From Gordionus sp. m RMFG-2023 (Eukaryota; Nematomorpha; Gordioida; Chordodea; Parachordodidae): DNA of 64,000 bases. This document shows positions 33,998-45,821 of the stretch, piece after piece. The stretch spans positions 24,723,120 through 24,787,119 of the forward strand of contig NC_088778.1 of NCBI RefSeq assembly GCF_954871325.1. Reading direction: 5' to 3'. Both the position numbers and the translations under genes were made by a program. Below the pieces are notes generated by a model that had not been told where the DNA came from, did no database searches, and worked only from the letters and a program-made list of their open reading frames with translations. How positions within the stretch are numbered: the first letter of the stretch is position 1; every line of letters starts with the position of its first letter.

Positions 33998-35245
33998 TAG
34001 TGCTGCAAAGTAACATCTTTACTAACGGCTTTACCATTTTTGAGGAAAAGGAACACCATTTGTTACTTGATTTAGAAGATAACGAGTAACGCGTTTATTT
34101 TTTTGAGTAACGATAACGCAAAACGTTTCTTTAAATTTTTCTTAAAAAATATGGAGAAAGTATCTTTTATTTCAATATATATTTTTATAAATAATTTAAT
34201 CCGAGCTATTAATTCAGATCAACTACTATTCTTTATTTTAATTTTATTTATTATATTTTCCAATATTCAGAGGAGGGTATGAATCCTGAGATCATAAAGT
34301 TGTTTATTAATCTGGATATCAGACGAAGTCTAGAGCAAGAATGTTAGTGGAACGAAGTTTAAACAATCAGATTTAGCATGTAATTGGGCGAGTGTCCAGT
34401 TTAATGGTGATAATTCAGTATTTAAAATATTTTCAACGAATATTTTGAATTTGACCTGAATATTAATTATGATATTGTGTGTGAAAAAAGATGACGAACA
34501 GAATATATGTAAATATCTTGGAATGTATTGACATTAACGATTAGGAATGGATACTTATGCGCTACTAAAAGTGATAAGATTCAGTTAGAATTGTTAATAT
34601 AATGAATAGCATTAATTTGCTTTCTAAAGAATATATATATCAATGTCAATTGTAGTTATTCCTTCAGTTAAATAAGCTGGCTCAGTAATTTTTTAAACAA
34701 ATAAGGAAAATTAAATGTACTAAGTCTACACTTTGTAAGTAGATTTTACCTTAATTCAAATATTAACCTCATTTAAATTTAAAAAAATATTAATTCTGAT
34801 AAAGATAGTAAAAATAGTTTGATGGGCACCTAAATGAAGATTACTGTGAAGAGAAGATGATCTAATGGCTCTCTTTGAAAATAAAGATTATTCTTTAAAT
34901 AAATTTAGAAATTCTCACAATTAAATTTTTTATTTATTAAATATATCCCATCCTCTGCAACAATTGAACATGTGTATTTTGAAAATCAATTCTTAAAAGT
35001 AAATAAAAATTTATTACACAAGCAACTTATCTTATAATATATTATTTTTGTATAATTATATTTATATTATCCATGGGGAAATAAAATAAATAAAAATAAA
35101 ATTTATATATAATATTTAGTATTTTACAATAATGAGTAACGCATTACTTTTTTGAACAGCCAATGATGTGTTCCTTTCACAAGTTAACGAATAAAGGTAA
35201 CCTTCAAATGATGAGCAATTTTTTGGAGTAACTTTTACAGGACTA
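33998..35245 (+). mobile_element. Decayed hAT copy, GTTACTCGTTAC family
   Basis: Ends TAGTGCTGCAAAGTAAC and, inverted, TAGTCCTGTAAAAGTTAC. 8-bp duplication ATATTTTA at 33990-33997 and 35246-35253. Words such as AGTAACG are scattered near both ends. Shares CCCATCCTCTGC and TGAACGTGTGT-like words with the copy at 40473-41680, but in inverted orientation. No transposase frame survives. Lies only 148 bp from the complete hAT at 31062-33841, which is another family. Confidence 0.8.
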
Positions 35246-35253
35246 ATATTTTA

Positions 35254-36220
35254 TAATACTTTTGGGTTTTATTTACTAATTTGAATTAGCAATATTTTAT
35301 TTGTTATATCTTCTAAAAGCAAATTAAGTACCTGAGCTGCACACCCGAAGCATTCGATATTTAGATATATATTTCTACAAGCTTCCGTGCTTTCATTATA
35401 TTACTTGCAACATATGTTAAGATGTTGTTATAATTATTTTGTTTCATATTTTCTATAATTACAATTTATTAGATATATATTTCTCCGTATGCATATTGAT
35501 ACCTATTTCAATTGATATATAGAATATGAGGCTTGAGGTTGCTGTAATGTAATCAATAATGCATTCCCCTCTTATATTTGTCCACCCAACACTAATGCCA
35601 AATCTTTATCTAATCTTTCAATTACTATCATTTTGAACCTTTCATATTAACTGTTTAATAAATTTTTAGTGAGGAAAATATGATGGTATTATAGATGCAG
35701 GTTTTAAAAGATTGAAATAATTTTTTCCAATACACACTTTGAGTTATGGGAAATAAACAATTTGACACAAAGACGGTGGTTGCATATTCAATATTTAGTT
35801 TATTCTGTTCTTCAGAAGATCCACTATCAATATAGTTCTTAAATGTTTTGTTTGCATTTTATTGTTTCTTGGAAATAATTAATTGATTTATTTTAATATA
35901 TTCTATACTAAAAATTATCTTTAAAACTTCTTGTATTATAAAATAATTTCCAGATAGTTAATTTAGACGAGTTGTCAAATTTTAAAAATCAAAATTGCAA
36001 ATGAGATAGAATGATAATTATTTTAAACAAGTATTATGTTGTATAATTTTATAGCAAAATTAAGAAATTTAGATTCACTTAAGGAAATTGCTGTTCCCTT
36101 CTTATAATTTTTGTTTGTCTATAATCACATTACCCGTCAATTTGTTAAAAAATGAATTAGTTCCTAATCCATATCTCTAACTTTTAATTAACACTATCTC
36201 ATATCTCTAACATTTAATTT
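35254..36220. other. Gene-free AT-rich stretch
   Basis: No frame, domain or bounded element recognised between the hAT copy and repeat unit A. Confidence 0.5.
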
Positions 36221-36222
36221 TT

Positions 36223-37910
36223 TTACATTTTTTTGACTTTAAATATAATTCTGCTCAAATTTTTAACTTTACATATATTTACGCAAATCAAAATAAATTT
36301 CCATATAGTGAACAGAGTTGAACTAATTCCATTTTTTTTACAAGCAGTACTATATTTATTAGCCTTTATTTTAATATTAAATATTGTTAATTTTTCAAAA
36401 AAATATTTTTTTATCCTAAATTTTTCTCCAATATCCATAAAAATAATTAAAGAAATAAAATTTTTTATTTTGGTTGATAATAAAATATAATACGGAACTA
36501 TTAAAAATAAAGTATTAAAAATGTCAAAGCATAATTTATAAATTTGAGTGAAATATAACATCTTGAAATGGGGGTGATATTTGTCCTATCATTACTGCCT
36601 TTGTTTTTTTTCTTTCTTACAATTCAAGGTTTAATTCCTTAAAAAAATTTTAAAATAAGAAATCTTCATATTTCTTCCATTTTAAGCGTTTTTTTTTTAA
36701 ATTTAAATTTGCTAAGATGGATGGATAAAGTATGGGCGTAGTCTATGATCGGAGAAAAGGAGGAAGGAACGGCCTTTATCTGAACAAAATTGGGGGGGGG
36801 GGGGTAGATGTTAAGAATTTCAACAAGAAAAAAGATATCTCTATTATATCACCATAGAAATAAGAATAAAAACGAATCTAGAATTTAAAATAATTGTGTT
36901 TAATTGAGAATAAAATGGTTAGAAAAATTAATTAAATTGTATATGATAAATATAAAAAGTATTAGTGAATTATGAACATATTTTATGATAATTTGCCATT
37001 TGATTAAGATCATATTAAATTTTTTATCTATATATTTATTTTCATTTAATTTTTAAACTATTTATTCTTATAATATTTTGTTCAAGAAATTAAGACGATT
37101 ATTAGGAAATGATTGATAAAAAATTGATATTACATTTGATTAATCATGTTTAAATTACAACAAATTTCGCTATTATTTTGATTGTTATAATTGTTAATGT
37201 TATTCTATTAAAATCATTACTATAAATCTGAATATGAAAAAATATTTAAGCACTTGAAATACAATTACAATTTTCCTACAGAAACGACTAGCAGAGCTAA
37301 ACATGACCATAATACTTATCAAGGTTCAAACAGTGACTTATTAATCAAATCAGATTCTTAATACCGCTTACAGCAAAGTTTTATCTTGCAAACAAGGTGC
37401 TTTTATTTGATAAAAACGAACCACCTAGCGACATACCTAAATCTATATCTCACCTAGACTTTAATAAAAACGAACCTTCCAAGTTTGCTTTTGAGAAACA
37501 TTATCTATAAAAGTTTTATACTGCTATGCAAGCGCTTACATACACAATGAAATCATACGGAAATATTTTCATGGGCAAGGATAAAGCAAAACTATATAAA
37601 ATTAAGGATTACCAACTAAATAAAACATTTATCTGCTGTCAGGAGGATACATCTACTTCCTCCTATTCAATCACTCCATTACCACCACCAAAACCGGTGC
37701 TTTTATAGAACCATATAGTTATTCTTTGCACCCATATGCTTTGTTCTATTCAGCTCAATTAGTTCTACCCCATTCTATTTAGCCCTGTTTAGTTCAGTTT
37801 TGTTCTGCTCTCTTGGATTCTACTCTCTGTTATTCTTTGCTAATTTAGCTCTTTTATGCTCTCTTTTGATTTAATCTCTTTTGTTTTGCTCTCTTATATT
37901 TTACTTCTGT
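36223..37910 (+). repeat. Inverted-family unit A (degenerate)
   Basis: Carries, in order, the family's 5' leader (diverged GAAAAGGAGGAAGG near 36750), a broken relative of the 182-residue family protein (about 37230-37708; words KHLKYNYNFPTETT, TYQGSNSDL and LPPPKPV survive) and a pyrimidine-rich TTCTG/CTCTC tract after it. Faces unit B tail to tail. Confidence 0.75.
37230..37708 (+). pseudogene. Broken copy A of the 182-residue family
   Basis: Shares KHLKYNYNFPTETT, TYQGSNSDL, TYTMKSYGNIF and YCQEDTS with the open copies C and D, in the same order. Several breaks; not a working gene. See copy D for a description of the protein. Confidence 0.75.
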
Positions 37911-39240
37911 TTTTATTAAAATTGACATAATATTAAAGAGAGGTGCCCTTTTTGATCGGTTCCCTTCTGTTTTTCTCTCTTCTGATCTTGTATTTCAGAA
38001 CGGCAAATAACATATGGGTGCAAAGAATAACTATACGTTTCCCTAAAGGCACCTGTCTTCGTGGTTGGATTGAATGGGATAAAACAAATGTAACTCCTGA
38101 CCTTAGACAAATGTTTTATATAATTGCCATCCTTAATATAATCTGGTTTTGGTTTGTACTTGCCCAAGAGAATATTGTATGATTTTATTGTATGTTTGTA
38201 AGCTCTTTGCATTGCAGTAGAAAACTTTGCGAGGTATTATTCCTCAAAAGCAACCTCGGAAGGTTCCTTTTTATATAGATGTGTCGGACATATATTTAGA
38301 TATATCGTTAGGAGGTTCGTTTTTATCGAATAAATTTACCTTGCTTATAAGTTCAAACTTTAGCGGTAATTTAATTGATAAGTCGCTGTTTGAAATCTGA
38401 TCAGTTTTATAATCATAATAATTACGTCTAGTTCTGATAATCGTTTTTGTAGGAAAATCGTAATTATATTTTAAGTGCTTAATTTATTTATTCATATTCA
38501 AATTTATAATAATGATATTAATAAAAAAAGGTTAATAATTATAACAACAATAAAAAAATCAAGAGCAAACTTTGGTAGTAATTTAAACGAGATTTGTCAA
38601 ATGTAATAATATTTTCTATCAAGTGTTTCATAACTTACTTAACAATCGTTTTAATCTTGAATAAAATATAAGAAAAATATATTTAAAAAATTACTTGAAA
38701 AACTTTCTTTCTAACTACCTTTATATTTCTTTTCTCTTCATCTTTCATTTTAATACTATTTATATTCTTAATATAGTTGTGTATAACTAAAATACTTGGA
38801 CTCACTTTTTATGATATCTAAAACAATGTTAAAATGAGATATAGATGCCGCCATAAAATCCATTTATTCCAAAGGACACACTTTTTACCAGCTGATTTTT
38901 TTTATCACAAGAGTCCCATTCCTCCCCTTGGAAAATGACCATCCCTTCCTCCTTTTCTACTGTCATAAATGCCCGTAACCTTTACCCATCCCTCTAAGTA
39001 AATTTTAACCCTGAATTGTAAGAAAGAAAAAACGCATATAAGTATGATAGACTACTTCCATTTTAAGACAATATTTCACTCAAATTTCTAAATTACGCTT
39101 CGATATTTTTTAGTACTTGAGTTTTAATATTTTCATTTAACATTTTCTTTTCAACGAAAATAAATATTTTGATCTCTCATTTTAACAATTTTCATGCATA
39201 TTGGGAAATAAATTGAGGATAATAAAAGGTAAAAAAATTT
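37911..39240 (-). repeat. Inverted-family unit B (degenerate)
   Basis: Minus-strand counterpart of A. The 5' leader lies near 38830-39060 on the minus strand (GTGTGTCCTTTGGAATAAAT and GTAGAAAAGGAGGAAGGGAT), and a broken family protein lies at 37916-38490. Units A and B together form a palindrome of about 3 kb with their 3' ends almost touching. Confidence 0.72.
37916..38490 (-). pseudogene. Broken copy B of the 182-residue family
   Basis: Contains RAYKHTIKSYNILLGKYKPK and PDYIKDG on the minus strand, matching RAYKHTMKSFENILLGKDK of copy D, with further family words up to about 38480. Degenerate. Confidence 0.72.
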
Positions 39241-39699
39241 TTTGTGAAATATTTTTCTTATATTTTTCAGACACCTAACACCTACCACACAGAGATGAAT
39301 TTATGTCATGAGCAGCCCGTTTAAGGTAGCAAAATAAAATTCATGCCCTTTCACGCATATTGCTAAAAAGTTTTAACCCAGCGAGCTCCCTTACCAAAGA
39401 CAGTATTTTGATCACGTTCCAATAATTTTTCGTTTTTAAATTGTTTCTAAATTTCTCAAAATTTCTTTATTGATACTTTTAACCTTTTTTGAATTTATTC
39501 TATCATAGTATTTACTTCTTTAATTCCATATTAATAACAAACAAAATAATTACCATTTACATAAATTTTTATTTAAAAATAGAAAGAATGTCCATATTTT
39601 ATTAATTGTGTTGGTATTTCCTCTAATAGGCGTTTGACTATAGAAAAAATAATCTTCTACTGGAAGCAGAACTCATCGGGCTAATGAAATTTTACGCAA

Positions 39700-40330
39700 A
39701 TTTACTCAAAAAAGGAAATGAATTTTCCTGCTTCCAAATTTCAAAATATTTTCATCTGTTATACTTTTATGAGCGATGAAATCTTTAAGTTTATTCCTCG
39801 TAGCTTTCATAGGTAGATGTTTCGCCTCGTCAGAATCAGAATAATCTACAAATAAATTAGAAAAGTTAAAAATGATAGATGGCATTATCTTATTCATATC
39901 GTTGAATTTTAGATCATTTAGCATTTTTAAAGTTGTTTTATATATATCTGCCTTTTCATCGTCTGTTAAAAACTTATGATTTTTTGAGATTTGGATTTAG
40001 AATTACTACCTTATGTAGTAGCTACATAATAAATCTTTCCTTTACAAGATATATTGTCATTGTTTATTAACGGTTGACCAAATAAATAAATTTAATTTAT
40101 AGTACGATGAGAATCGGCGCTCAGATTATCTGAGCATTCTTTGAAAACTGACAAAAAAGATATCTAACTGGTGTATGATATTTATATCAATAGTCGTTAA
40201 TCTATTTAATTGATTTTTGACGTTAAGCAGGTAAACTTGTATTTCATCATATGATTTTAAGAAACTTTGTATCATAATGCCAACCTTTATTGTATCTTGC
40301 ATAATGGACAAACTAAGCTTGCTGTTTGCT
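39700..40330 (-). pseudogene. Possible hAT transposase middle fragment
   Basis: Two minus-strand frames, 40126-40311 (FLKSYDEIQVYLLNVKNQLN, then IIHQLDIFF) and 39706-39924 (DLKFNDMNKIMPSIIFNFSN). The first loosely resembles the stretch of hAT transposases after the 'RWNST' motif that leads to 'LEPFEE'. The match is weak and I could not find BED or dimerisation motifs next to it. Confidence 0.3.
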
Positions 40331-40472
40331 GCCTATTGCTTAAATATTGCATTATCTTTTTTACACCATTTATACTTAATGCTATTTCAGGTAAGCATAA
40401 TACATAATAATAACTTCTAAAGTGACCATTTCGAAAAATTTTTTTTTTTTAAAAAATTTGATTATTTTTAGC

Positions 40473-41680
40473 TAGTGCTGTAAACGTTACCTCAAAAAAG
40501 AAACGCGTTACCGTTACTCGTTACATTGGAAAAAAAGAACGCGTTACCCTTACTCGTTACCTTTTTAAAAAAGGAACGCGCGTTACTGACTTTTCAAAAA
40601 AGTAACGTATTACTCGTTACTTAAAAAAATTAAATATTATATACAAAAATATATTTATTTTTTCTTACAATATATAATATAGACAAAACTATAAAAAATA
40701 ATACATAAAATGATGAGATCTTATTATAAAAATTTTTCATATATAATATATAATCATAAGATAACATTTTTTTGTAAAATTTTTTTATTTATTTTTAGCA
40801 ATAATTGATTTTCAAAATTTTCATCAGACAAACAAGAGCGCTTAGTGCTGAACACAGCCTTCGCCGTGCTAAACACACGTTCATTTGGAGCAGAGGATGG
40901 GAGGGTGGTATTATATTTAATAAATAAAAATTTTAACTCGGGGAATTTATTAAAAATATTTAAAGAAGTATCTTTATTTTGAAAAAAATTTAATAAAACA
41001 TCTTCACAAGGATTTTCATTAATTTCCTCATCAAAAAAAAATTTATCTTTATCAGAAAATATTTTGGTATTTGTTTTGGATAAGGGAATCAGGTCTGCTC
41101 TTTCTCTATCAAGATCTTTTCTCAAAATGAAAATAAGATCTTGCATTCTTTGTTTATTCATCTCTGATTTTATCCAGGGCCAATCTAATTTAAAGAGTGG
41201 GTGAATCATTGCTGATAGTATATAGGGTTAAATTTTCTTCATCAGAAGAATCAACTATTATAGAGTTTGGCATATATTCTTAAAATAAATTATAATATAG
41301 AATAATAATATTAATATATACTTTGAATTTTGATTGAATATTAGTTAGATTAAAATTTGATTGAAAATAACGAGCGAAAATTTAAATAAGAATGAAAGGA
41401 ATGGTGGTTGATATGAATTAAAAACTCGGTTTATTATTTATATTAAAAATAAATAAAAGTAATTTTATAGCACAATAAAATATGTTTTTTTTATTAATAT
41501 TTTTTTAAGAAAAAATTTAAAGTAACGAGTAACGTTTTGCGTTACCGTTACCCAAAAAAAGAAACGCTTTACCGTTACTCGTTACTTCTAGAAAAAGGTA
41601 ACGTATGACGTTCCTTTTCTTCAAAAAAGGTAACGACGTTAGTAACGTCGTTACTTTTTTGACGTTAACGTACAGCACTA
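40473..41680 (-). mobile_element. hAT element, 1208 bp, nested in another element
   Basis: Ends TAGTGCTGTAAACGTTAC and, inverted, TAGTGCTGTACGTTAAC. Exact 8-bp duplication TTTTTAGC at 40465-40472 and 41681-41688. Both subterminal zones are packed with GTTACTCGTTAC and GTTACCGTTACTCGTTAC words in opposing orientations. Carries only the C-terminal end of a transposase on the minus strand, so it is an internally deleted, non-autonomous derivative. Confidence 0.92.
40754..41209 (-). CDS. hAT transposase C-terminal (dimerisation) fragment, 151 residues
   Basis: Open frame with the hATC signature: FNKFPELKFLFIKYNTTLP, then SSAPNERVFSTAKAVFSTKR and LSDENFENQLLLKIN. Nearly all hAT transposases carry this [S/A]xxxER[V/L]FS block at the C-terminus for dimerisation. 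BED finger and RNase H core are absent, so it cannot catalyse transposition. Whether the 151-residue piece is translated (hAT dimerisation fragments can act as dominant inhibitors) is unknown. Sits inside 40473-41680. Confidence 0.8.
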   Translation of the reverse strand: MIHPLFKLDWPWIKSEMNKQRMQDLIFILRKDLDRERADLIPLSKTNTKIFSDKDKFFFDEEINENPCEDVLLNFFQNKDTSLNIFNKFPELKFLFIKYNTTLPSSAPNERVFSTAKAVFSTKRSCLSDENFENQLLLKINKKILQKNVIL

Positions 41681-42224
41681 TTTTTAGCTGATTATTGTCT
41701 TTTAAGTGACCGCCATGAAAAGAAAATGACTATTTTGAAAAATATATTTTGTTAAAAATTTTTTAAATGACAATTGTGACTATTTTTCCAATATAATTGA
41801 GGTTACCATAAAAGTATTTAAATATTTATTTTTATTTTAAAAAAGCACTGGAAAAGTTTCTAAATAAGATTTATACCCTTCTAAATTTATACTATTTCAA
41901 AAAAACTTCCAAAAATATAATTTAAAAATTTTTCAATATAATATATATTATTCTAAATGGTCACTTACTTTATTAAGCGGTCACTTTAGAGTTATAATTA
42001 AAAAAAAAGTTGAAAATAGAATTTAAAAAATTTACAAATAAATTAATAAAAACCTTTTCAAAGTGGTTATTCATAACGCCCACTTAAGCCGGTATCAATG
42101 TAACTACAAAGAATTTAAAAAATAATTCAAGAATTTTTTGATAAAAAAGAATAAAAATCTTTTCATGTGGTCACTAAATAGATCGGCATAGCCGACATAA
42201 TTAATAACTTTGACTAAATTAGTC

Positions 42225-42425
42225 ACTTTAAGTCTCTTTAGTCGACTAAAGTAGTTTTAATAGACTAAATTAGTCGTTTTAGTCTACTAAATGTCGTTTT
42301 AATGACTAAATTGGTCGACCAAATTCGTCTACCAAGACTAATTTAGTCTTTTTGAGTCTGAGTCAATTTTTAAAAACTCAACTTGAGTTTTAGTCGTTTA
42401 AATTTAGACTTTTAACAACACTAAT
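42225..42425. repeat. Cluster of GACTAAATTAGTC palindromes with a hAT-like end
   Basis: The 13-mer GACTAAATTAGTC and variants (ACTAAATTAGTCG, GACTAATTTAGTC) occur about eight times in 180 bp. The right edge TTTTAACAACACTA matches the hAT MITE terminus read from the other strand. Left edge not found. Confidence 0.55.
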
Positions 42426-42429
42426 AATA

Positions 42430-43440
42430 TTAAAATAAATAGTTAAATATTTAAGATATTTGATAAGGTTAAAAAGAGTATTTGAATAACATATTTCAAA
42501 ATAAAAATAATAAATAAAATGTATATACAAATTAATAAAATTTAAATCTAAGATAATGCTGTTAACTCTGAAAAAGATAATAATATAAAATATCTTTATT
42601 ACCACAAGTACAGTAATGATTTTAACATTTACAAATAGGTTTTTAGCAGCTATATATTGTCAAGTTATGTGTATGTATGATCTCATTAAATTTAAACCTG
42701 TTGTAAATGTTAGATTTAATTTGCATAAAGAATTCTTGTGGATTTATTGTTATAACGCGTGATAAAAAGATTATATTTGAATAGTTAGATTAGTTATAAG
42801 AAAATTGAAAAGAGTATAAAAAGGCAAATTTTTACGATACAATGAATCTTTGATGTTTTTTTAAATTATTAACTTTTTAAATTATATTTTATTTTATTTT
42901 TTTTATGATTTTTACTATTATAATTTTGAATAAAGAATTAAAGTTGATTTTATGATTTCGTGATTCCTAATTATTATTAATTTCCTTTATATATATATAT
43001 TTGTTTTCTATTTTTATATTTAGGTTTTGATGCACAATGACAAACCTGTCGTTGTGACAAAACCTTTTTAGATTAATTGATATGATTTCGGGAAAGCTAT
43101 TCCTTAATAGCATTATATGGCTTGAAGCGGAATAGGAGCATTGACTAAAAGTATATTTCTTTTTTAAGAGTTGTAAGAGAATTTTTTAAATAAAAATATC
43201 GAGAACTCTTTTAAGTATATATTTACTGATGGGTAAAAATGGTAGTTAGACAGGGTAACATCTGCTGATATCATTGGTCTTATATGCTTCTTATTTATAT
43301 TTCATTGAATATGTTATAATCGATACCATTTAAATATTAAAATACTCTTAAATCATTTATATTATCAATATACATAGCTGTAATGTCATCTATGGCATCA
43401 TATAATTAATATTATTAACAAATTGAAATGAAACTTTAGA
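42430..43440. other. Gene-free AT-rich stretch
   Basis: Nothing supported. The open frame at 42390-42605 on the minus strand is Ile/Phe/Tyr-rich, as expected by chance in this base composition. Confidence 0.5.
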
Positions 43441-43474
43441 ATTATATGCCCTGTATTTTAGAACCTACATCCTT

Positions 43475-43735
43475 TTTAGATAAAAAATGCCCTGACGGCA
43501 AAACCGTCGTACATTTTTTCATGGGAAAGCCTTGAATGTGGGATTTTACTTGCATTGATCCAATGGCTCCATCTAATAATTTCCATGATCCCCTTAATAG
43601 AGCCGAATCTCTAAAAAATATAAAATACTCACACCGAATGTGTGATAACCACTTTGTTCCCATAACAGCTACATCAACCTGCTCTTTTGAACAAGCGGCT
43701 TTAGATCTATTCAAAATAATATTTAAATCAATATA
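43475..43735 (+). pseudogene. Remnant of a retroelement ORF C-terminal region
   Basis: Plus-strand words KKCPDGKTVVHFFMGKP, WDFTCIDPMAPSN, LNRAESLKNIKYS and NHFVPITATSTCSFE follow, in order, a block often found downstream of reverse transcriptase in animal repeats ('RPDG.T..PW..GKPL.WD.TC.DTLAPS...A...K..KY......F.P.A.ET.G'). It is broken and no reverse transcriptase is attached. Family assignment is from memory of that motif only. Confidence 0.6.
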
Positions 43736-45021
43736 CCTTTCTCCATTTTATAAACTCAAGCAGAAAATCGCCGTTCCTATAATTAGATCTAATTATCAAA
43801 TAAAAACATCATGGCCCGACCTCGCCATTTGTTATTTTTCTTTTTTTTTAAAAAATGTTTTTTTCTTTTATAAAAGTATACATTTGTATCAATCTTTTTT
43901 TTAACTTAAATTGATATATGACATATTTTATTATATTCTCTATATTATAATATTTTATCAATTTAAAAAATTGAATTTAAAACAAAAAATTTTAATTATT
44001 TTTCATTTAATTTTGCCTAGAAAGCCAAATATAAACTTGTTTTTATAACCGGTTTAAAAGATTCAGAATAGCTTCAATTAGTATTATTGAAAGATAAGCT
44101 TATTAAATATTCCTACATCTTTCCATAAGATATTTTTACTCGTTTCCACAAGTTTTACACGTGGATTCTTCTGATTATACATGAAATCCTTTAATTAATA
44201 TTGATTAAAACATTTTAATTAAAATAAAATTAAATGTAACATATATTAATAATTAACGTTGTCAGTTTAGAGCAATTATAAAAATTTCTACTTTGCCGAC
44301 ATTACCAGGATAAAGTGATTTTATAGTACGATACGACACTACTTTAAAAAATATGTTGCAGAAATTTATATGGACTTTTCTTTCAAAATTAACATTCGTG
44401 TAGGATAGGACCAATAGAGTTCAAGATACATGAGAAACATAAATTTATTTTTATGTTTAGTTGTAAAACGTTTTTGGTAATTGTTACTAGCTTATTTTTA
44501 TCTCTAGAGAATTTTAAACATTTTGTAAATATTCTAATTATTAATTATTTAATCTTGCATTCAGAGTTAGCGCGAACTCACTGCGAAGTATATAATATAC
44601 ATAATTACATAAAAAGGCACCATATTTTGTATATTTCACCTTCGTGCTTGAATGCAGGGTAACCCCTCATTTGAGGTTAAATCGAATTTGCGGCGGATAT
44701 TGAGAAAATAGAGATAATTTTGTATAATTCATCACGAATTCACGTTAAATATGAATGAGTGGTAAGATGTAAACATGCGTTTAGTCAAATACATAATACC
44801 CCTGATCACCAGAGCTCTCGTTGGTCAGCAAAGCTGTTCGCTCCCCACCGCGTGAAGGTGGGAGATGGATTTTAGAAGCATAGAAAGAAAAAAAAGAAGA
44901 AACATCGATGTGAAACCTTACCCCCCCCCCCCTAATATAAATATATTTCACTTATAAATATATTAATAAAAATATTTACTTTGATTTTCGCGTCATTCTA
45001 AGATATTAGAAAAGAAATGAA

Positions 45022-45320
45022 AAAAGGTTATAGAACAGGATAAGATAGAATAGGATAGGATATGATAGAAAAGTATAAGATATGATGAGATAGAATATGA
45101 TAAGATAGTATAGAACAGAATAGGATAGGATGGGTAAGCATCATAATATATGATAGGATAGGTGAGGATAAAATAGGATAGGACAGTAAGATAAGTAGGA
45201 TGGGAAGGATATAATAAGATAGCATAGCATAGGATAAGATAGTATAGGGCAGAATAGGATAGAATTGTGTAGGATAGGATAAGATAGGATAGGAAGAAAC
45301 AGAATAAAATGTAGAACAGA
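45022..45320. repeat. GGATA-type pentanucleotide tract
   Basis: Nearly continuous GGATA/AGGAT/ATAGA repeats for 290 bp; the mirror tract in unit D (TATCC, about 51915-51995) is shorter. The long open frames on the minus strand here (Ser/Tyr/Pro/Ile/Leu repeats) are a by-product of the pentamer and not genes. Confidence 0.85.
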
Positions 45321-45821
45321 ACAACTGTAATATATAAACATCACTAAGTGATATATGAAAGCGGAGAGAATATAAGCGAATACAAAGAAACTGAACCTCT
45401 TATAAAAGATTAGAAAAAAGGCAACAAAATGACAAAACAGAAAGACAAAATGAACTTATATACGACAAACATAATAGTAGATATAAAAAAAGATCTGAAA
45501 ATATGAGATTAGCCTATAAACCAAAACCAACCGAACTTAATCAAACGAAAAAAAATAATCAATTATAATTATATATTTAAACACCCTCCCATGCCCTTAA
45601 ACGACCTATAAATATTTAACTCATGCAGCAAACTAACCCCACACCCACCCCAATCCCTATGAAAACCCAAAACCTTATAATATAAAACTTTAATAAACAA
45701 CACATTAACCTCCAATATAACATCAACCCAACCTCTCCAGACCCCATCCCAACCTTCCCCAACCTAGAAAACTCTCACCCTATATAAATAATTGATAAAT
45801 TAAATATACTTGAAATAACGA

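Larger units (their letters stand above)
40411..41994. mobile_element. Host element with GTGACC-type ends, split by a hAT insertion
   Basis: The left end TAACTTCTAAAGTGACCATT and right end (inverted) TAACTCTAAAGTGACCGCTT are inverted repeats. The words TAAGTGACC and GGTCACTT recur inside. With the hAT at 40473-41680 removed it is about 370 bp. Possible TA flanks, superfamily not settled. Confidence 0.6.

Noticed and set aside
36223-36561. Minus-strand frame of 112 codons in unit A
   Set aside because: Ile/Phe/Lys-rich and antisense to the unit; a shorter relative in unit D (49563-49784) aligns only as DNA.
45028-45344. Two minus-strand open frames of 67-98 codons
   Set aside because: Pure translation of the GGATA pentamer repeat.
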